Source: Bradyrhizobium amphicarpaeae (GTDB taxonomy: Bacteria; Pseudomonadota; Alphaproteobacteria; Rhizobiales; Xanthobacteraceae). Taken from it: a DNA stretch of 64,000 nucleotides. Location: NCBI RefSeq assembly GCF_002266435.3, contig NZ_CP029426.2, positions 5,858,001 to 5,922,000 of the forward strand, read 5' to 3'. Below the pieces are notes generated by a model. It ran no database searches. It saw only the letters and a list, made by a program, of their open reading frames with translations, and was not told the DNA's origin. This document shows positions 54,838 to 63,594 of this stretch, in pieces (within the stretch, counting starts at the first letter, position 1; the number at the start of each line of letters is the position of its first letter). Made by a program: the position numbers and the translations under genes.

Positions 54838-55815
54838 TCATTTCACCGCCTGGATCTTTTCCCAGTCGGCCTTGCGATAGCCGAAGGTCTCGAACGCGAC
54901 GTTCTTCAGCACGGTGTCGCGGAACTCGTTCTTGTCGACCTCCGTCACGGTCAGGCCCTTCTCCTTGAAGAAGGCGACCAGCTTGGCTTCGTTCTCCTTG
55001 ATCTCCCCGGTGGCCTTGGCGGCGGCTTCCTGCGCCACGTCGGTGAAGATCTTCTTGTCCTCGTCGGACAGCTTCTTCCACAGCGCGCCCGCCACCACCG
55101 TGTTGAGATGATCGACGATGTGACCGGTCAGCACGATGTGCTTCTGCACCTCGTAGAACTTCTTGGCCTCGATCGTGGTCAGCGGGTTCTCCTGCGCCTC
55201 GACGGTGCCGTTCTGGAGCGCGAGATAGACTTCGGCGAACGCGATCGGCGCGGTATTGGCGCCGCACGCACGCGGCATGGCGAGATAGGCCGGAACGTCG
55301 GGCACGCGGATCTTCAGGCCCTTCATGTCGGCGCAGGTCTTGATCGGCTTGTTCGACGAAGTCTGGCGCACGCCGTAATAGGTCACCGCGACGATGTGGT
55401 GGCCGCTCTTGTCCTCATAGCCCTTGGCGAGCTCCTTGAAGATGTCGCTCTTGGTGTAAGCGAGCAGATGGTCGGCATCGCGGAAGGTGTAGGGATAATA
55501 GGTCACGCCGATCGGTGGGAAACTCTTGGCCGCGAAGCTCGAGCCGGAGATAATGATGTCGACCGAACCGAGCGAGAGGCCCTGGTTGATGTCGGCTTCC
55601 TTGCCGAGCTGCGAGGCCGGATAGACGTCGATCGCATAGCGCCCGTTGGTGCGCTTGCCGATCTCCTGCGCGGCCCACACCGAGGCGGTGTGGAACGGCT
55701 CCGAGGTCTCGTAGACATGGGCCCATTTGAGCTTGGTCTGCGCCATGGCGGCCTGGGTGGCGGCCAACAGCGCGGCGGCGGACATCACCGCGGCAATCGT
55801 CGTTTTCTTCAACAT
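54838..55815 (-). CDS. dctP: TRAP transporter substrate-binding protein, hexuronate type
   Basis: The periplasmic receptor of the uronate TRAP system, 325 residues, with signal peptide MLKKTTIAAVMSAAALLAAT (cleavage near AMA-QTK). Family patterns are VWAAQEIGKRTNGRY, LKIRVPDVPAYLAM with a ligand Arg, and LQNGTVEAQENPLTT. The upstream in-frame ATG at 55830 is part of the ribosome-binding site ATGGAGGAAA, so the start was set at 55815. It is the first gene of the leftward operon. The uxuA context suggests glucuronate, galacturonate or fructuronate as ligand. Confidence 0.92.
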   Translation of the reverse strand: MLKKTTIAAVMSAAALLAATQAAMAQTKLKWAHVYETSEPFHTASVWAAQEIGKRTNGRYAIDVYPASQLGKEADINQGLSLGSVDIIISGSSFAAKSFPPIGVTYYPYTFRDADHLLAYTKSDIFKELAKGYEDKSGHHIVAVTYYGVRQTSSNKPIKTCADMKGLKIRVPDVPAYLAMPRACGANTAPIAFAEVYLALQNGTVEAQENPLTTIEAKKFYEVQKHIVLTGHIVDHLNTVVAGALWKKLSDEDKKIFTDVAQEAAAKATGEIKENEAKLVAFFKEKGLTVTEVDKNEFRDTVLKNVAFETFGYRKADWEKIQAVK

Positions 55816-55884
55816 CGACTTTTCCTCCATCGTTCAAGTCTGCTTCTTGTTCACCCGCCCCGACTGGAAGCGGGCCGTCCAATC

Positions 55885-56679
55885 TCATCGCCGCCGCGCG
55901 CTGCCGCTTCCGGCCTGCTTCTTCTTCGACGCCGGTTTCGGTTTCGATGGCTTTGCCGGCGCGCGCGCCGAAGACGATGATGTCTCGGCACCGAAATTCT
56001 GTGCGAAGCGCTCCTGCGACCGCGCCAGATGGGCGCGCATCGCCTCGCGTGCGGCTTGCGGATCATGCGCCGCGATCGCCTCGCGCACGGCGCGATGCTC
56101 GTCGAGCGCGGTGCGCCAGGTGCCCGGGCTTTCGAAATAATGCGCAAGCTGCGCAAAATAGGGATTGAGGCGCTGGTCGAACAGCTCGCCGACCACCCGC
56201 ACCAGCACGGCATTGCCGAGGCTTCCGGCGATCGCGACGTGGAACGCGCGGTCATGCACCATCGAGGCTTCGCCGGGATGCTCGACATTCTCCATCGCGA
56301 TGAGCGAAGCGTCGATGCGGGCGATATCGTCCTTGGTCGCGACGCGCGCGGCCTGCTCGGCGATGGCGCTTTCGAGGAATTCGCGGGCGCGCAGCAGCTC
56401 GAACGGGCCCTCGATGACGGACGCTTGCGCGGGCGCGGCGATGGCGGCGGGCTCGATCACATAGATGCCGGAGCCGACGCGGATGCGCAGGCGTCCCTCG
56501 ACCTCGAGCGCGATCAAGGCTTCGCGCACCGTCGGCCGCGAGATCTTGAGCTGCTCGGCGAGCTCGCGCTCGGTCGGCAAGCGGCTGCCGACCGCGTACT
56601 CGCCGCTGTCGATCAGGCTTCGCAATTGATCGGCGACCTGGCGATAAAGCCGTCTCGCCTCCACAGCTTCCAGCGGCAC
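55885..56679 (-). CDS. GntR-family (FadR/FCD) regulator, UxuR-like
   Basis: A 264-residue regulator from a GTG start with GGGAGG six bases upstream. The winged helix (about 5-75) has LYRQVADQLRSLIDSGEYAV and the helix-turn-helix LAEQLKISRPTVREALIALE; the FCD effector domain (about 90-225) has FELLRAREFLESAIAEQAA. An unusual C-terminal tail (about residues 234-264) is made of Ser, Pro, Lys and Ala, ending in Arg. It lies between the two uronate operons, and the FadR-type operator at 56743 is a likely target. Confidence 0.9.
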   Translation of the reverse strand: MPLEAVEARRLYRQVADQLRSLIDSGEYAVGSRLPTERELAEQLKISRPTVREALIALEVEGRLRIRVGSGIYVIEPAAIAAPAQASVIEGPFELLRAREFLESAIAEQAARVATKDDIARIDASLIAMENVEHPGEASMVHDRAFHVAIAGSLGNAVLVRVVGELFDQRLNPYFAQLAHYFESPGTWRTALDEHRAVREAIAAHDPQAAREAMRAHLARSQERFAQNFGAETSSSSARAPAKPSKPKPASKKKQAGSGSARRR

Positions 56680-56730
56680 GCTGGTCCTCCCGAAAGGGTC
56701 ACGCGGAGCACTTGAAATGCCCACGGCCCG

Positions 56731-56759
56731 CCAATTTTGGAAAATTGGTCTTACCAATT
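56731..56759. promoter_or_regulatory. Overlapping palindromes: FadR-type operator at the uronate divergent promoter
   Basis: AATTGGTCTTACCAATT (56743-56759) is a 7-3-7 inverted repeat that fits the TGGTNNNACCA consensus for FadR-subfamily GntR regulators. It is overlapped by CCAATTTTGGAAAATTGG (56731-56748), an 8-2-8 palindrome. The site lies about 52 bases after the GntR start (upstream of it) and 64 bases before the fructuronate reductase ATG, so one regulator can control both directions. Confidence 0.75.
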
Positions 56760-56822
56760 GACCGAAGCATTGACCTGATAAAGGCGCCATGTCAAGCAGC
56801 CGCAAAACAAGGGGAGACGTCT

Positions 56823-58307
56823 ATGGACCCAAGTTCAATGCGCCTTGGCCTTGCCACTCTCGACCGGCTGGCACCTCGCATCCGTCGCCCGGCCTATGAC
56901 CGGTCGCGCGTCACGCCCGGCATCGTGCATCTCGGTCTCGGCGCGTTTCATCGCGCGCATCAGGCCGTCGTCATCGACGATTGCCTTGCGGCAGGAGCCG
57001 CCCCCTGGGGCATCGTCGGCGCCAGCCTGCGCAGCCCCGACACGCGCGACGCGCTCGCCCCGCAGGATCACCTCTATACGGTTGCCGTGCGTGCAGCCGA
57101 AGGCACCGAGCACCGCGTGATCGGCGCGCTGCTCGACAGCGTCGTCGCCCGCGAAAACCCGGCAGCGCTGGTCGAGCGGATGGCCGATCCCGTTATTCGC
57201 ATCGTTTCGCTGACGGTGACCGAGAAGGGCTATTGCCACACGCCGCAGACCGGCGATCTCGACGAGCGGCATCCTGATATCGTGCACGACCTCAACAATT
57301 TCGACGCGCCGCGCTCGACGCCCGGCTTCATCGTCGCGGCGCTGGCGCGGCGGCGCGCGCTGGGCGCCCTGCCCTTCACCGTGCTGTGCTGCGACAACCT
57401 CGCCGCCAACGGCCACACCGTGCAGCGCATCGTGACGCAATTCGCCGCGCTCCGCTCCAGGGACCTCGGCAAGTGGATCGCGGACAATGCCGCTTTCCCT
57501 TCCACCATGGTCGACCGCATCGTGCCGGAGACGACGGATAGCGATCGCGATGCGGTCGCCAACGCGCTCGGCCTGCGCGACGCCTGGCCCGTGATGACCG
57601 AGCCGTTCACGCAATGGGTGGTCGAGGATCGCTTCACCGCGGGCCGGCCGGATCTTGCCGCCGCCGGTGTCGAACTCGTCGCCGACGTCAAGCCGTTCGA
57701 GCTGATGAAGCTGCGGCTGCTCAACGCCAGCCATTCCGCGCTGGCCTATCTCGGCTACCTCTCAGGCTACGAAACCATTGCCGACACCATGCAGGATCCG
57801 CACTTTGCGCGTCTGGCCGCACAGGTGATGGAAGAGGCCGCGGTGACGCTGACGATGCCTGTTGGTACCGATCTTGCCGCCTATCGCGCCTCGCTGCTCG
57901 AGCGCTTCGCCAATCCGGCGCTGCATCACCGCACCTGGCAGATCGCGATGGACGGCTCGCAAAAGCTGCCGCAGCGGCTGCTCGGCGCGATGCAGGACCG
58001 CCTCGCGAGGGGCCTGCCGATCGCGACGCATGCGCTCGCGGTGGCCGGCTGGATGCGCTATGTCAGCGGCCTCGACGAGCAGGGCCGCGCCATCGACGTG
58101 CGCGATCCCCTTGCCGCCGAGTTCGCCGCGCTGGCGCGCGAGGCCGGGCCCGTTGCCGAGCGGCTGGCGCCCGCATTGCTCGGGGTTCAGAAGGTGTTCG
58201 GACCGCTGGGGTCGGAGCCGCGCCTGCGCGAGGCCGTGACCGCGGCGCTCGGCCGTCTCTACCGGGATGGCGCGCGGCGGACCGTCGAGATGCACGTGTC
58301 GGCCTGA
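56823..58307 (+). CDS. uxuB: Mannitol dehydrogenase family protein, probable fructuronate reductase
   Basis: A 494-residue long-chain polyol dehydrogenase. The NAD-binding region is VHLGLGAFHRAHQAVVID; the catalytic Lys-x-x-x-x-Asn-x-x-His pattern is in MKLRLLNASHSALAYLG. In the uronate pathway UxuB reduces D-fructuronate to D-mannonate, the substrate of UxuA encoded in the divergent operon. A GGGGAG site precedes the ATG at 56823; the frame is open 37 codons further upstream across the operator, and that extension was rejected. Mannitol or arabinitol as substrate cannot be excluded. Confidence 0.9.
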   Translation: MDPSSMRLGLATLDRLAPRIRRPAYDRSRVTPGIVHLGLGAFHRAHQAVVIDDCLAAGAAPWGIVGASLRSPDTRDALAPQDHLYTVAVRAAEGTEHRVIGALLDSVVARENPAALVERMADPVIRIVSLTVTEKGYCHTPQTGDLDERHPDIVHDLNNFDAPRSTPGFIVAALARRRALGALPFTVLCCDNLAANGHTVQRIVTQFAALRSRDLGKWIADNAAFPSTMVDRIVPETTDSDRDAVANALGLRDAWPVMTEPFTQWVVEDRFTAGRPDLAAAGVELVADVKPFELMKLRLLNASHSALAYLGYLSGYETIADTMQDPHFARLAAQVMEEAAVTLTMPVGTDLAAYRASLLERFANPALHHRTWQIAMDGSQKLPQRLLGAMQDRLARGLPIATHALAVAGWMRYVSGLDEQGRAIDVRDPLAAEFAALAREAGPVAERLAPALLGVQKVFGPLGSEPRLREAVTAALGRLYRDGARRTVEMHVSA

Positions 58308-58405
58308 CCACCGAGCAGGCAATGCTGCACTGCAGTCCAAATCGGGCACAAAGTCGAACGGAAGTCGCGCTTGATTTTTGCCTGTCCTTGCCCCACCCGG
58401 GAGCG

Positions 58406-58813
58406 ATGGCAAAGGACAGCAAGATCATCGCCGCCAACGCGGCCTTTTACGCCGCGTTTTCGACCGGCGATTTCGACGGCATGGAACGGATGTGGGCGGA
58501 CGACGACGCCATCTCCTGCATCCATCCCGGCTGGCCGGCGATCATCGGCCGCGCCACGGTGATCGGAAGCTGGCGCGACATCCTGCAAAACCCAGAGCGT
58601 CCCCAGATCGTCTGCGCCGAGCCGCAGGTCATCGTCGACGGCGACAGCGCCCGCGTGCTTTGCATCGAGATCGTCGACGGCACCGCTCTGGCCGCGGCGA
58701 ACCATTTCCGCCGCGTCGGGGACGAGTGGCGCCTGGTGCATCACCAGTCGAGCCCGATCGCGCAGATTGTCGAGCAGGCTGAAGACGATAGAGCAAGCCA
58801 CCGCGTGCACTGA
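58406..58813 (+). CDS. SnoaL-like / NTF2-fold protein
   Basis: A 135-residue protein of the SnoaL-3/ketosteroid-isomerase-like NTF2 fold: FYAAFSTGDFDGMERMWADD, CIHPGWPAIIGR, SWRDIL and FRRVGDEWRLVHHQSSP. Family members include hydratases, isomerases and proteins without known activity. The ATG at 58406 was chosen because GGGAG is five bases upstream. It follows uxuB by 98 bases on the same strand and is convergent with the HAD gene (24 bases between stops). Its role is unknown. Confidence 0.85.
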   Translation: MAKDSKIIAANAAFYAAFSTGDFDGMERMWADDDAISCIHPGWPAIIGRATVIGSWRDILQNPERPQIVCAEPQVIVDGDSARVLCIEIVDGTALAAANHFRRVGDEWRLVHHQSSPIAQIVEQAEDDRASHRVH

Positions 58814-58837
58814 CCGCGGCCGACACGCCGGCGTGAT

Positions 58838-59590
58838 CTACTGTGCATGGGGTTGTTTTTCCATTTTTGGTTCGGCGGCAAGTTCCGACAGGTCATCCAG
58901 CACGCACTGCGCCGCGGAAAAATCATCATCCGCGAAGAACATGCTGCGGGTGATCAGAACCGGAATGCCGGCGCGCGAGGCCGCGATCAGCCCATTCGCG
59001 GAATCCTCGATGGCGACGCAGTCGGCGGCGCCCAGCTTCAGCCGCGCCAGCGCTTCCAGATAGACGTCCGGAGCGGGTTTCTTGTGCCTGACGTCGTCAC
59101 CGGCGACGATGGCGTCGAACCCTGCAGCCCAACCCGGCCCCAGCGCCTGCGACAACAGCGCATCGATATTGCCGTGCGAGGTCGTGGTCGCAATCGCAAG
59201 CCGCTGGCCCCGCGCCGTCGCCGCATCGAGCAGCTCGGTCACGCCCGGTCTGAGGGGACAGCAGCCGGTCTCGATCAGCCCGGCATAATGCGCGGTCTTG
59301 ATGCGGTGAAGTTCCGCGATGTCCACGTCTGACAGAGGCGCCGCGCCTCCCAGCCGGGCTTGATAGGCGCGCATGCGCTCCTTGCCGCCGGTCACCCGCA
59401 GCAGATCTGTGTAGACGGCGCGGTCCCACTGCCAGTCGAGACCCCGGCGGGCGAAGGCATGGTTGAAGGCCTGCCGATGCAGCTCCTCGGTCTCGGCCAG
59501 GGTGCCGTCGACGTCGAAGATCAGCGCGGCCGCACGCCGGATCAGCTCATTGGCATCCGCCGGAGCCAAAGCGAGCGCCTCTGCCTGCAT
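58838..59590 (-). CDS. HAD-family hydrolase (CbbY-like phosphatase)
   Basis: A 250-residue HAD-IA hydrolase. Motif I is IFDVDGTLAETEELH with the nucleophile and acid Asp, motif II Thr/Ser in ATTTSHGN, motif III Lys and Asp in KKPAPDVYLEAL and AIEDSANG. The cap domain and length match CbbY and beta-phosphoglucomutase relatives, so sugar phosphates are likely substrates. The ATG at 59590 has AGGGAGG upstream and was preferred to one 18 codons earlier. Confidence 0.88.
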   Translation of the reverse strand: MQAEALALAPADANELIRRAAALIFDVDGTLAETEELHRQAFNHAFARRGLDWQWDRAVYTDLLRVTGGKERMRAYQARLGGAAPLSDVDIAELHRIKTAHYAGLIETGCCPLRPGVTELLDAATARGQRLAIATTTSHGNIDALLSQALGPGWAAGFDAIVAGDDVRHKKPAPDVYLEALARLKLGAADCVAIEDSANGLIAASRAGIPVLITRSMFFADDDFSAAQCVLDDLSELAAEPKMEKQPHAQ

Positions 59591-59734
59591 GATCAGTGCC
59601 TCCCTGTGACAGCCGAACATCGCCCGGGACATGAGGCGAGACAAATCGCAATATCTTTTGCCGGACCCAAAAATCTCTTATGAGCGAAGGACGCGCAGCT
59701 CGCGCGGGAACTTTTTGACCTGCACGGGAGACGC

Positions 59735-60577
59735 ATGCGGCTCTTCATCCTCGGCCTCGGCTACAGCGCCCGGCACTTCGCCCGCAAACATGGCGGCAGC
59801 TTCTCGCATATCGCCGGCACCGTGCGCGATCCCGCACAGCGGGATGATCTGGCCGGCATCGAGGTGCACGGCTTTGCCGGCGCATCCCCCGCACGCGAGA
59901 CGGCCAAACAGGTTCGTGACGCCGACGTGCTTCTGGTGTCGATCCCGCCCGGCATCACCGGCGATCCCGCCATCGCGGCGTTCGGGGACGTGCTGGCGGC
60001 GAGCCGCCGCAAGGTCGTCTATCTCTCCACTATCGGCGTCTACGGCGATCACGGCGGCGGCTGGGTCGACGAGAGCACCCCACCGCAGTCGACCCTCGAC
60101 CGCGCCCGCATGCGGATCGCGGCCGAGCAGGCCTGGATCGACATTGGCGATGCCGCGATCCTGCGGCTTGCCGGCATCTACGGCCCCGGCCGCAACGCGT
60201 TGGCGACGCTGCGGGCGGGAACGGCCCGGCGCATCATCAAGCCCGGCCAGGTCTTCAACCGCATTCATGTCGAGGACATCGCAAGCGCGATCATGGCGGC
60301 CATTCAACACGGAAGCGGCGGCATCTGGAACGTCTGCGACGATGAGCCCACGCCGCCGCAGGACGTGATCGCCTATGCGGCTGAGCTGATGGGCGTTGCG
60401 CCGCCGCCTGAAGAGGATTTCGCGACAGCCGAGATGTCGGCGATGGCGCGCAGCTTCTATGCCAGCAGCGCCCGCGTTTCCAACGCGAAACTGAAGCGCG
60501 AGCTCGGCGTCGCGCTCGTCCACCCGAACTATCGGCACGGCCTCGACGCGCTGTGGCGCGCAGCTGAAGCACGATAA
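59735..60577 (+). CDS. NAD-dependent epimerase/dehydratase family protein (YeeZ-like)
   Basis: An extended-SDR-like protein of 280 residues. The N-terminal Rossmann start MRLFILGLGYSARHFARKH, VYLSTIGVYGDHGGGWVDE, and LRLAGIYGPGRN resemble the NAD-binding epimerase and YeeZ group. The usual Tyr-x-x-x-Lys is not obvious; after VYG the motif is DHGGGWV. The ending (FNRIHVEDIASAI) matches the epimerase family. GGGAGA stands before the ATG. It diverges from the HAD gene and is a single gene; its substrate is unknown. Confidence 0.85.
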   Translation: MRLFILGLGYSARHFARKHGGSFSHIAGTVRDPAQRDDLAGIEVHGFAGASPARETAKQVRDADVLLVSIPPGITGDPAIAAFGDVLAASRRKVVYLSTIGVYGDHGGGWVDESTPPQSTLDRARMRIAAEQAWIDIGDAAILRLAGIYGPGRNALATLRAGTARRIIKPGQVFNRIHVEDIASAIMAAIQHGSGGIWNVCDDEPTPPQDVIAYAAELMGVAPPPEEDFATAEMSAMARSFYASSARVSNAKLKRELGVALVHPNYRHGLDALWRAAEAR

Positions 60578-60698
60578 GGTTCCGGCATCTCCGACGCGTC
60601 CCAGACATGCCCCGCTCGCGCTTGACTTCGCACCGGTGCAGTCGTGATCTAGGCGTCCAGCGAGCCACTCACACAACGAGCTCGTGCGGGAGGACAGA

Positions 60699-61967
60699 AT
60701 GAACAAGACGATCGCTGTGATCGCGGCGGCGGCTGCCGTCATCACATTCGGCACGGCCATCGCCGCGCCGCTGCCTGAAGCCAAACCCGACGACGTCGGT
60801 TTCTCCAGTCAGGGCCTTGCGCGCCTCGACAATTTCTTCGCCCGCGAGATCGCCGCCAAGCGCGTCCCCGGTGCGGTCGTCGCCGTCGCACGCGACGGCA
60901 AGCTCGTGCACTACAAGGCCTACGGCATGCTCGACCCCGACAAGGGCACGCCGATGCCGGTCGATGCGATCTTCGCGCTGGCCTCGATGACCAAGCCGAT
61001 GGCGGCGGTCGCGGGCCTGACGCTGATGGAGCAGGGACGGCTGCCGCTCCAGGCCAAGCTGTCCGATTACTATCCCGGCTTTGCCGACATGAAGGTCGGC
61101 GTGACCGAGGCCAACGGTTCGCTCAAGCTGGAGCCGCAGGCCACACCGATCTTCATCCACGATCTCTACCGGCACACCTCCGGATTGATGTATGGCGGTC
61201 GCCCGGACTCATCGAGCCCGGTGGCGCGGCAATATCCCGACGGCACGGCGCCGGCGATCGAGGGCGATACCCAGGCCTTCATCGACCGCATCACCAAGCT
61301 GCCGCTGGCGCATCAGCCTTCGACCGAGTTCGAATACGGCTTTTCGATCGACGTGCTCGGCGCGGTCGTCGAGAAGGTGAGCGAGCAGAAGCTTGGCGAC
61401 TATCTCGCCGCCAACGTCTGGCAGCCGCTCGGCATGAGGGACGCGACCTTCCATCCGACCGACGCGCAGCGCCCTCGCCTCGCCCGCCCCTTTGCCAAGG
61501 ATCCGCTGACGGGCAAGCCGCAGGCGATCAAGCTCTTGGACACCCCGACCAAGTTCGACTGCGGCGGCGCCTGCTCGTTCGCGACGGTCGGCGACTACAT
61601 CCGCTTCGGCCAGATGCTGCTCAACGGCGGCGAGCTCGACGGCCAGCGCATCCTCGGTCCGAAAACCGTGCATCACATGACGACCAACCACCTCGGCCCC
61701 GAGATCAAGAACAACGTGGCCAATGTCGAGCCGCATCGCGCCGGCTTCGGCTTCGGTCTTTCGGTCGCGGTCCGGACCAGCGAGGGCCTGTCGTCGGTCC
61801 CCGGCAATCCCGGCGAGTTCACCTGGAACGGCGCTTACGGAACGCAGTTCTTCTGCGATCCGAAGGAGCGCCTCGTGGTCGTCGTAGGGACGGCCGCGCC
61901 CGGCGAGCTCAGGAAGTATTATCGCGAGCAGGTCCAGGACATCGTCTATGGCGCGATGACGAAGTGA
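60699..61967 (+). CDS. Serine hydrolase of the beta-lactamase/EstB family, exported
   Basis: The 422-residue protein has a signal peptide (MNKTIAVIAAAAAVITFGT, cleavage near IAA-PLP) and a class C beta-lactamase-like fold. The catalytic Ser-x-x-Lys is ASMTKPM, a Tyr lies in FEYGFS, and GGACSFATVGD and WNGAYGTQFF are conserved regions. Such enzymes are usually esterases or D-aminopeptidases rather than antibiotic-hydrolysing. AGGACAG is close before the ATG at 60699. A strong intrinsic terminator follows the stop. Confidence 0.9.
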   Translation: MNKTIAVIAAAAAVITFGTAIAAPLPEAKPDDVGFSSQGLARLDNFFAREIAAKRVPGAVVAVARDGKLVHYKAYGMLDPDKGTPMPVDAIFALASMTKPMAAVAGLTLMEQGRLPLQAKLSDYYPGFADMKVGVTEANGSLKLEPQATPIFIHDLYRHTSGLMYGGRPDSSSPVARQYPDGTAPAIEGDTQAFIDRITKLPLAHQPSTEFEYGFSIDVLGAVVEKVSEQKLGDYLAANVWQPLGMRDATFHPTDAQRPRLARPFAKDPLTGKPQAIKLLDTPTKFDCGGACSFATVGDYIRFGQMLLNGGELDGQRILGPKTVHHMTTNHLGPEIKNNVANVEPHRAGFGFGLSVAVRTSEGLSSVPGNPGEFTWNGAYGTQFFCDPKERLVVVVGTAAPGELRKYYREQVQDIVYGAMTK

Positions 61968-61988
61968 GACCGGCTTGACTTGAAAGAG

Positions 61989-62020
61989 AAAGGGCGGCCG
62001 ATCGGGCCGCCCTTTGTTTG
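61989..62020. terminator. Intrinsic terminator, bidirectional candidate
   Basis: AAAGGGCGGCC (61989-61999) and GGCCGCCCTTT (62005-62015) form an 11-bp perfect stem with a 5-base loop, followed by a T-rich TTTGTTTG run on the plus strand. On the minus strand the A-rich flank gives AAAGAGAAAG reversed to CTTTCTCTTT, so it may also stop the convergent dienelactone hydrolase transcript. Confidence 0.85.
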
Positions 62021-62028
62021 TCCAGGCG

Positions 62029-62916
62029 TCAGCTCAAGACGCCGTACTTCTTGAACCAGGCCTCGGCCTGCTTCCAGGCGTCCTCCGCGGCGTCCTTGCG
62101 GTAGCTGCCGCGATAGTCGGCATGGAATCCGTGAGGCGCTTCGGGGTAGATCTTGAATTCGGCCGTCTTCTTGTTCTCCGCCAGCGCCGCCTTCATCTGC
62201 TCGACCTGGGCGACGGGAATGCCGGTATCGGCGCCGCCATAGAGGCCGAGCACCGGCGCCTTCATCTCAGGCGCGAGCTGCATCGGGCTCTTGGGCCAGA
62301 GCGGATTCGCGGGGTCGACCACCGTGCCGTAGAACGCCACACCGGCCTTGAGCGTGCCGCTATGGGCGGCATATTCCCAGACCGTGCGGCCGCCCCGGCA
62401 GAAGCCGATGATGCCGAGCCTGGTGGCGTCGCCGCCCTGCGATCCCGCCCACGCCGCCGTGGCGTCGAGATCGGACAACAGCTCGGCGTCGGGCTTGGCG
62501 TTGACGACCGGCAGGAGCTCTTTGATATCCGAGACCTTGGTGAGGTCGACGCCCTTGCGGAAATAATAATCCGGCGCGACGGCGAACGCGCCGAGCTTGG
62601 CGAGGCGCCGCGTCACGTCCTTGATGTACTCATGCAGCCCGAAAATCTCCATCGCCACGATGATCACCGGCGCCTTGGTGTTGCCGGCGGGACGGGCGAA
62701 ATAGGCGGGCATCTCTTCGGAGCCGACCTTGATCCTGGCGTCGCCGGCCTGCAGGCCATTGGTGTCGGTCGCGATCGCCTCGGCGCGCACGGGCCCGGCC
62801 GCAAGCGTGTAGCCGGCGGCGACGGCCGCGGTGGCGCTCATGAAACCGCGGCGCGAGACCGGGGCGATTTTCGTCAACCCGACGACGTCCGAAGTCATGG
62901 TGGTTTCGAAGCTCAT
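62029..62916 (-). CDS. Dienelactone hydrolase family protein with Tat signal
   Basis: A 295-residue alpha/beta hydrolase of the dienelactone hydrolase family. The nucleophile motif is GFCRGG with catalytic Cys, followed by YGGADTGIP with Asp and EAPHGFHAD with His. The N-terminus (MSFETTMTSDVVGLTKIAPV, then SRRGFMSATAAV) carries a twin-arginine signal and a hydrophobic stretch to about residue 52, so export is expected. The ATG at 62916 has AGGAAGGGA upstream. The substrate is unknown. Confidence 0.9.
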   Translation of the reverse strand: MSFETTMTSDVVGLTKIAPVSRRGFMSATAAVAAGYTLAAGPVRAEAIATDTNGLQAGDARIKVGSEEMPAYFARPAGNTKAPVIIVAMEIFGLHEYIKDVTRRLAKLGAFAVAPDYYFRKGVDLTKVSDIKELLPVVNAKPDAELLSDLDATAAWAGSQGGDATRLGIIGFCRGGRTVWEYAAHSGTLKAGVAFYGTVVDPANPLWPKSPMQLAPEMKAPVLGLYGGADTGIPVAQVEQMKAALAENKKTAEFKIYPEAPHGFHADYRGSYRKDAAEDAWKQAEAWFKKYGVLS

Positions 62917-63594
62917 CAATCTATCCCTTCCTGCTGCACATGGTGCCCCCCTGGGGCGACGCATTCGCCAATAATCGCCGGCGAAACGCAAATCACCAGC
63001 CTGCGAGCGCGCGCGCTTTCAGTCTGGGCCCGGCCGTTCTTCACCGGCACGGCCTCGGCCATCAGGCCCATCGCGACAAAGTCCGGCGACTGCGGCGCTG
63101 CTTGCTCGATGCCCAACGACAGTCTGAGATTCCGATCGCTGGTGTGCCGGACTTAACCGTCTAGCTGCACTGCATCGCAACATCCATTAACCGAAAAAAC
63201 AGGGTTCTCTCCCGGCCGGCGGCACCGCCAAGTGCTGCAGGCGATGCGCATGCGTGCGGGTTCGACACGCTCACGCGCAACAAATGGGTACCGCAGCGAT
63301 CACAATGACACATCATGTTGCTCGCGCACCGCACATCACCGTCAATCCGGCGCAAGCCGCAGCGATTTTGAATGAAATTTTCAGAGGACTTGAGCCGTGC
63401 GATTTACTCGAACTTTCTTCGCGAAGCCGTAGTTCCACGGCCGGAAGTTCCATCTCCGCGACGGAGAGCTTCTTCCAACGCGTGATCCGCCATCCGGCAA
63501 CGGACGAAGAGGCACGCGAGAACTTCATTCTCGTCCACACAGATTGCGCACCCGAAGGCTCAATTGAATAAAATCTATCCGATCTGGAATTGAA
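62917..63594. other. 678-bp region between dienelactone hydrolase and MarR genes, relatively AT-rich end
   Basis: No well-supported gene was found. The left half has no recognisable pattern. The right end becomes AT-rich (TTGAATAAAATCTATC near 63565-63580), a likely promoter area for the MarR gene, with a small palindrome TCAATTGA at about 63560. A 105-codon open frame (63254-63571) is listed separately. Confidence 0.55.
63254..63571 (+). CDS. Possible small protein, weakly supported
   Basis: The frame from 63254 (105 residues; alternative start at 63305) has plausible helical segments (NPAQAAAILNEIFRGLEP, then DEEARENFILVHTDCAPEG). Its codon use is less GC-rich at third positions than the neighbouring genes and no ribosome-binding site is visible at either start. 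It would end 23 bases before the MarR ATG. It may be real, acquired, or spurious. Confidence 0.25.
   Translation: MRVRHAHAQQMGTAAITMTHHVARAPHITVNPAQAAAILNEIFRGLEPCDLLELSSRSRSSTAGSSISATESFFQRVIRHPATDEEARENFILVHTDCAPEGSIE

Noticed and set aside
55816..55830. Alternative ATG at 55830 for the uronate TRAP binding protein
   Set aside because: This ATG is part of the ribosome-binding site ATGGAGGAAA of the start at 55815, where the signal peptide begins.
56712..56822. 37-codon upstream extension of the fructuronate reductase
   Set aside because: It crosses the FadR-type operator and the promoter area and has no family similarity; the ATG at 56823 has its own ribosome-binding site.
60684..60698. 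GTG start five codons before the beta-lactamase-fold gene
   Set aside because: The ATG at 60699 follows AGGACAG at good spacing and begins a normal signal peptide; the GTG lies within the ribosome-binding region.
62014..63156. 380-codon frame opposite the dienelactone hydrolase
   Set aside because: Antisense to a gene with clear catalytic motifs; no family recognised.
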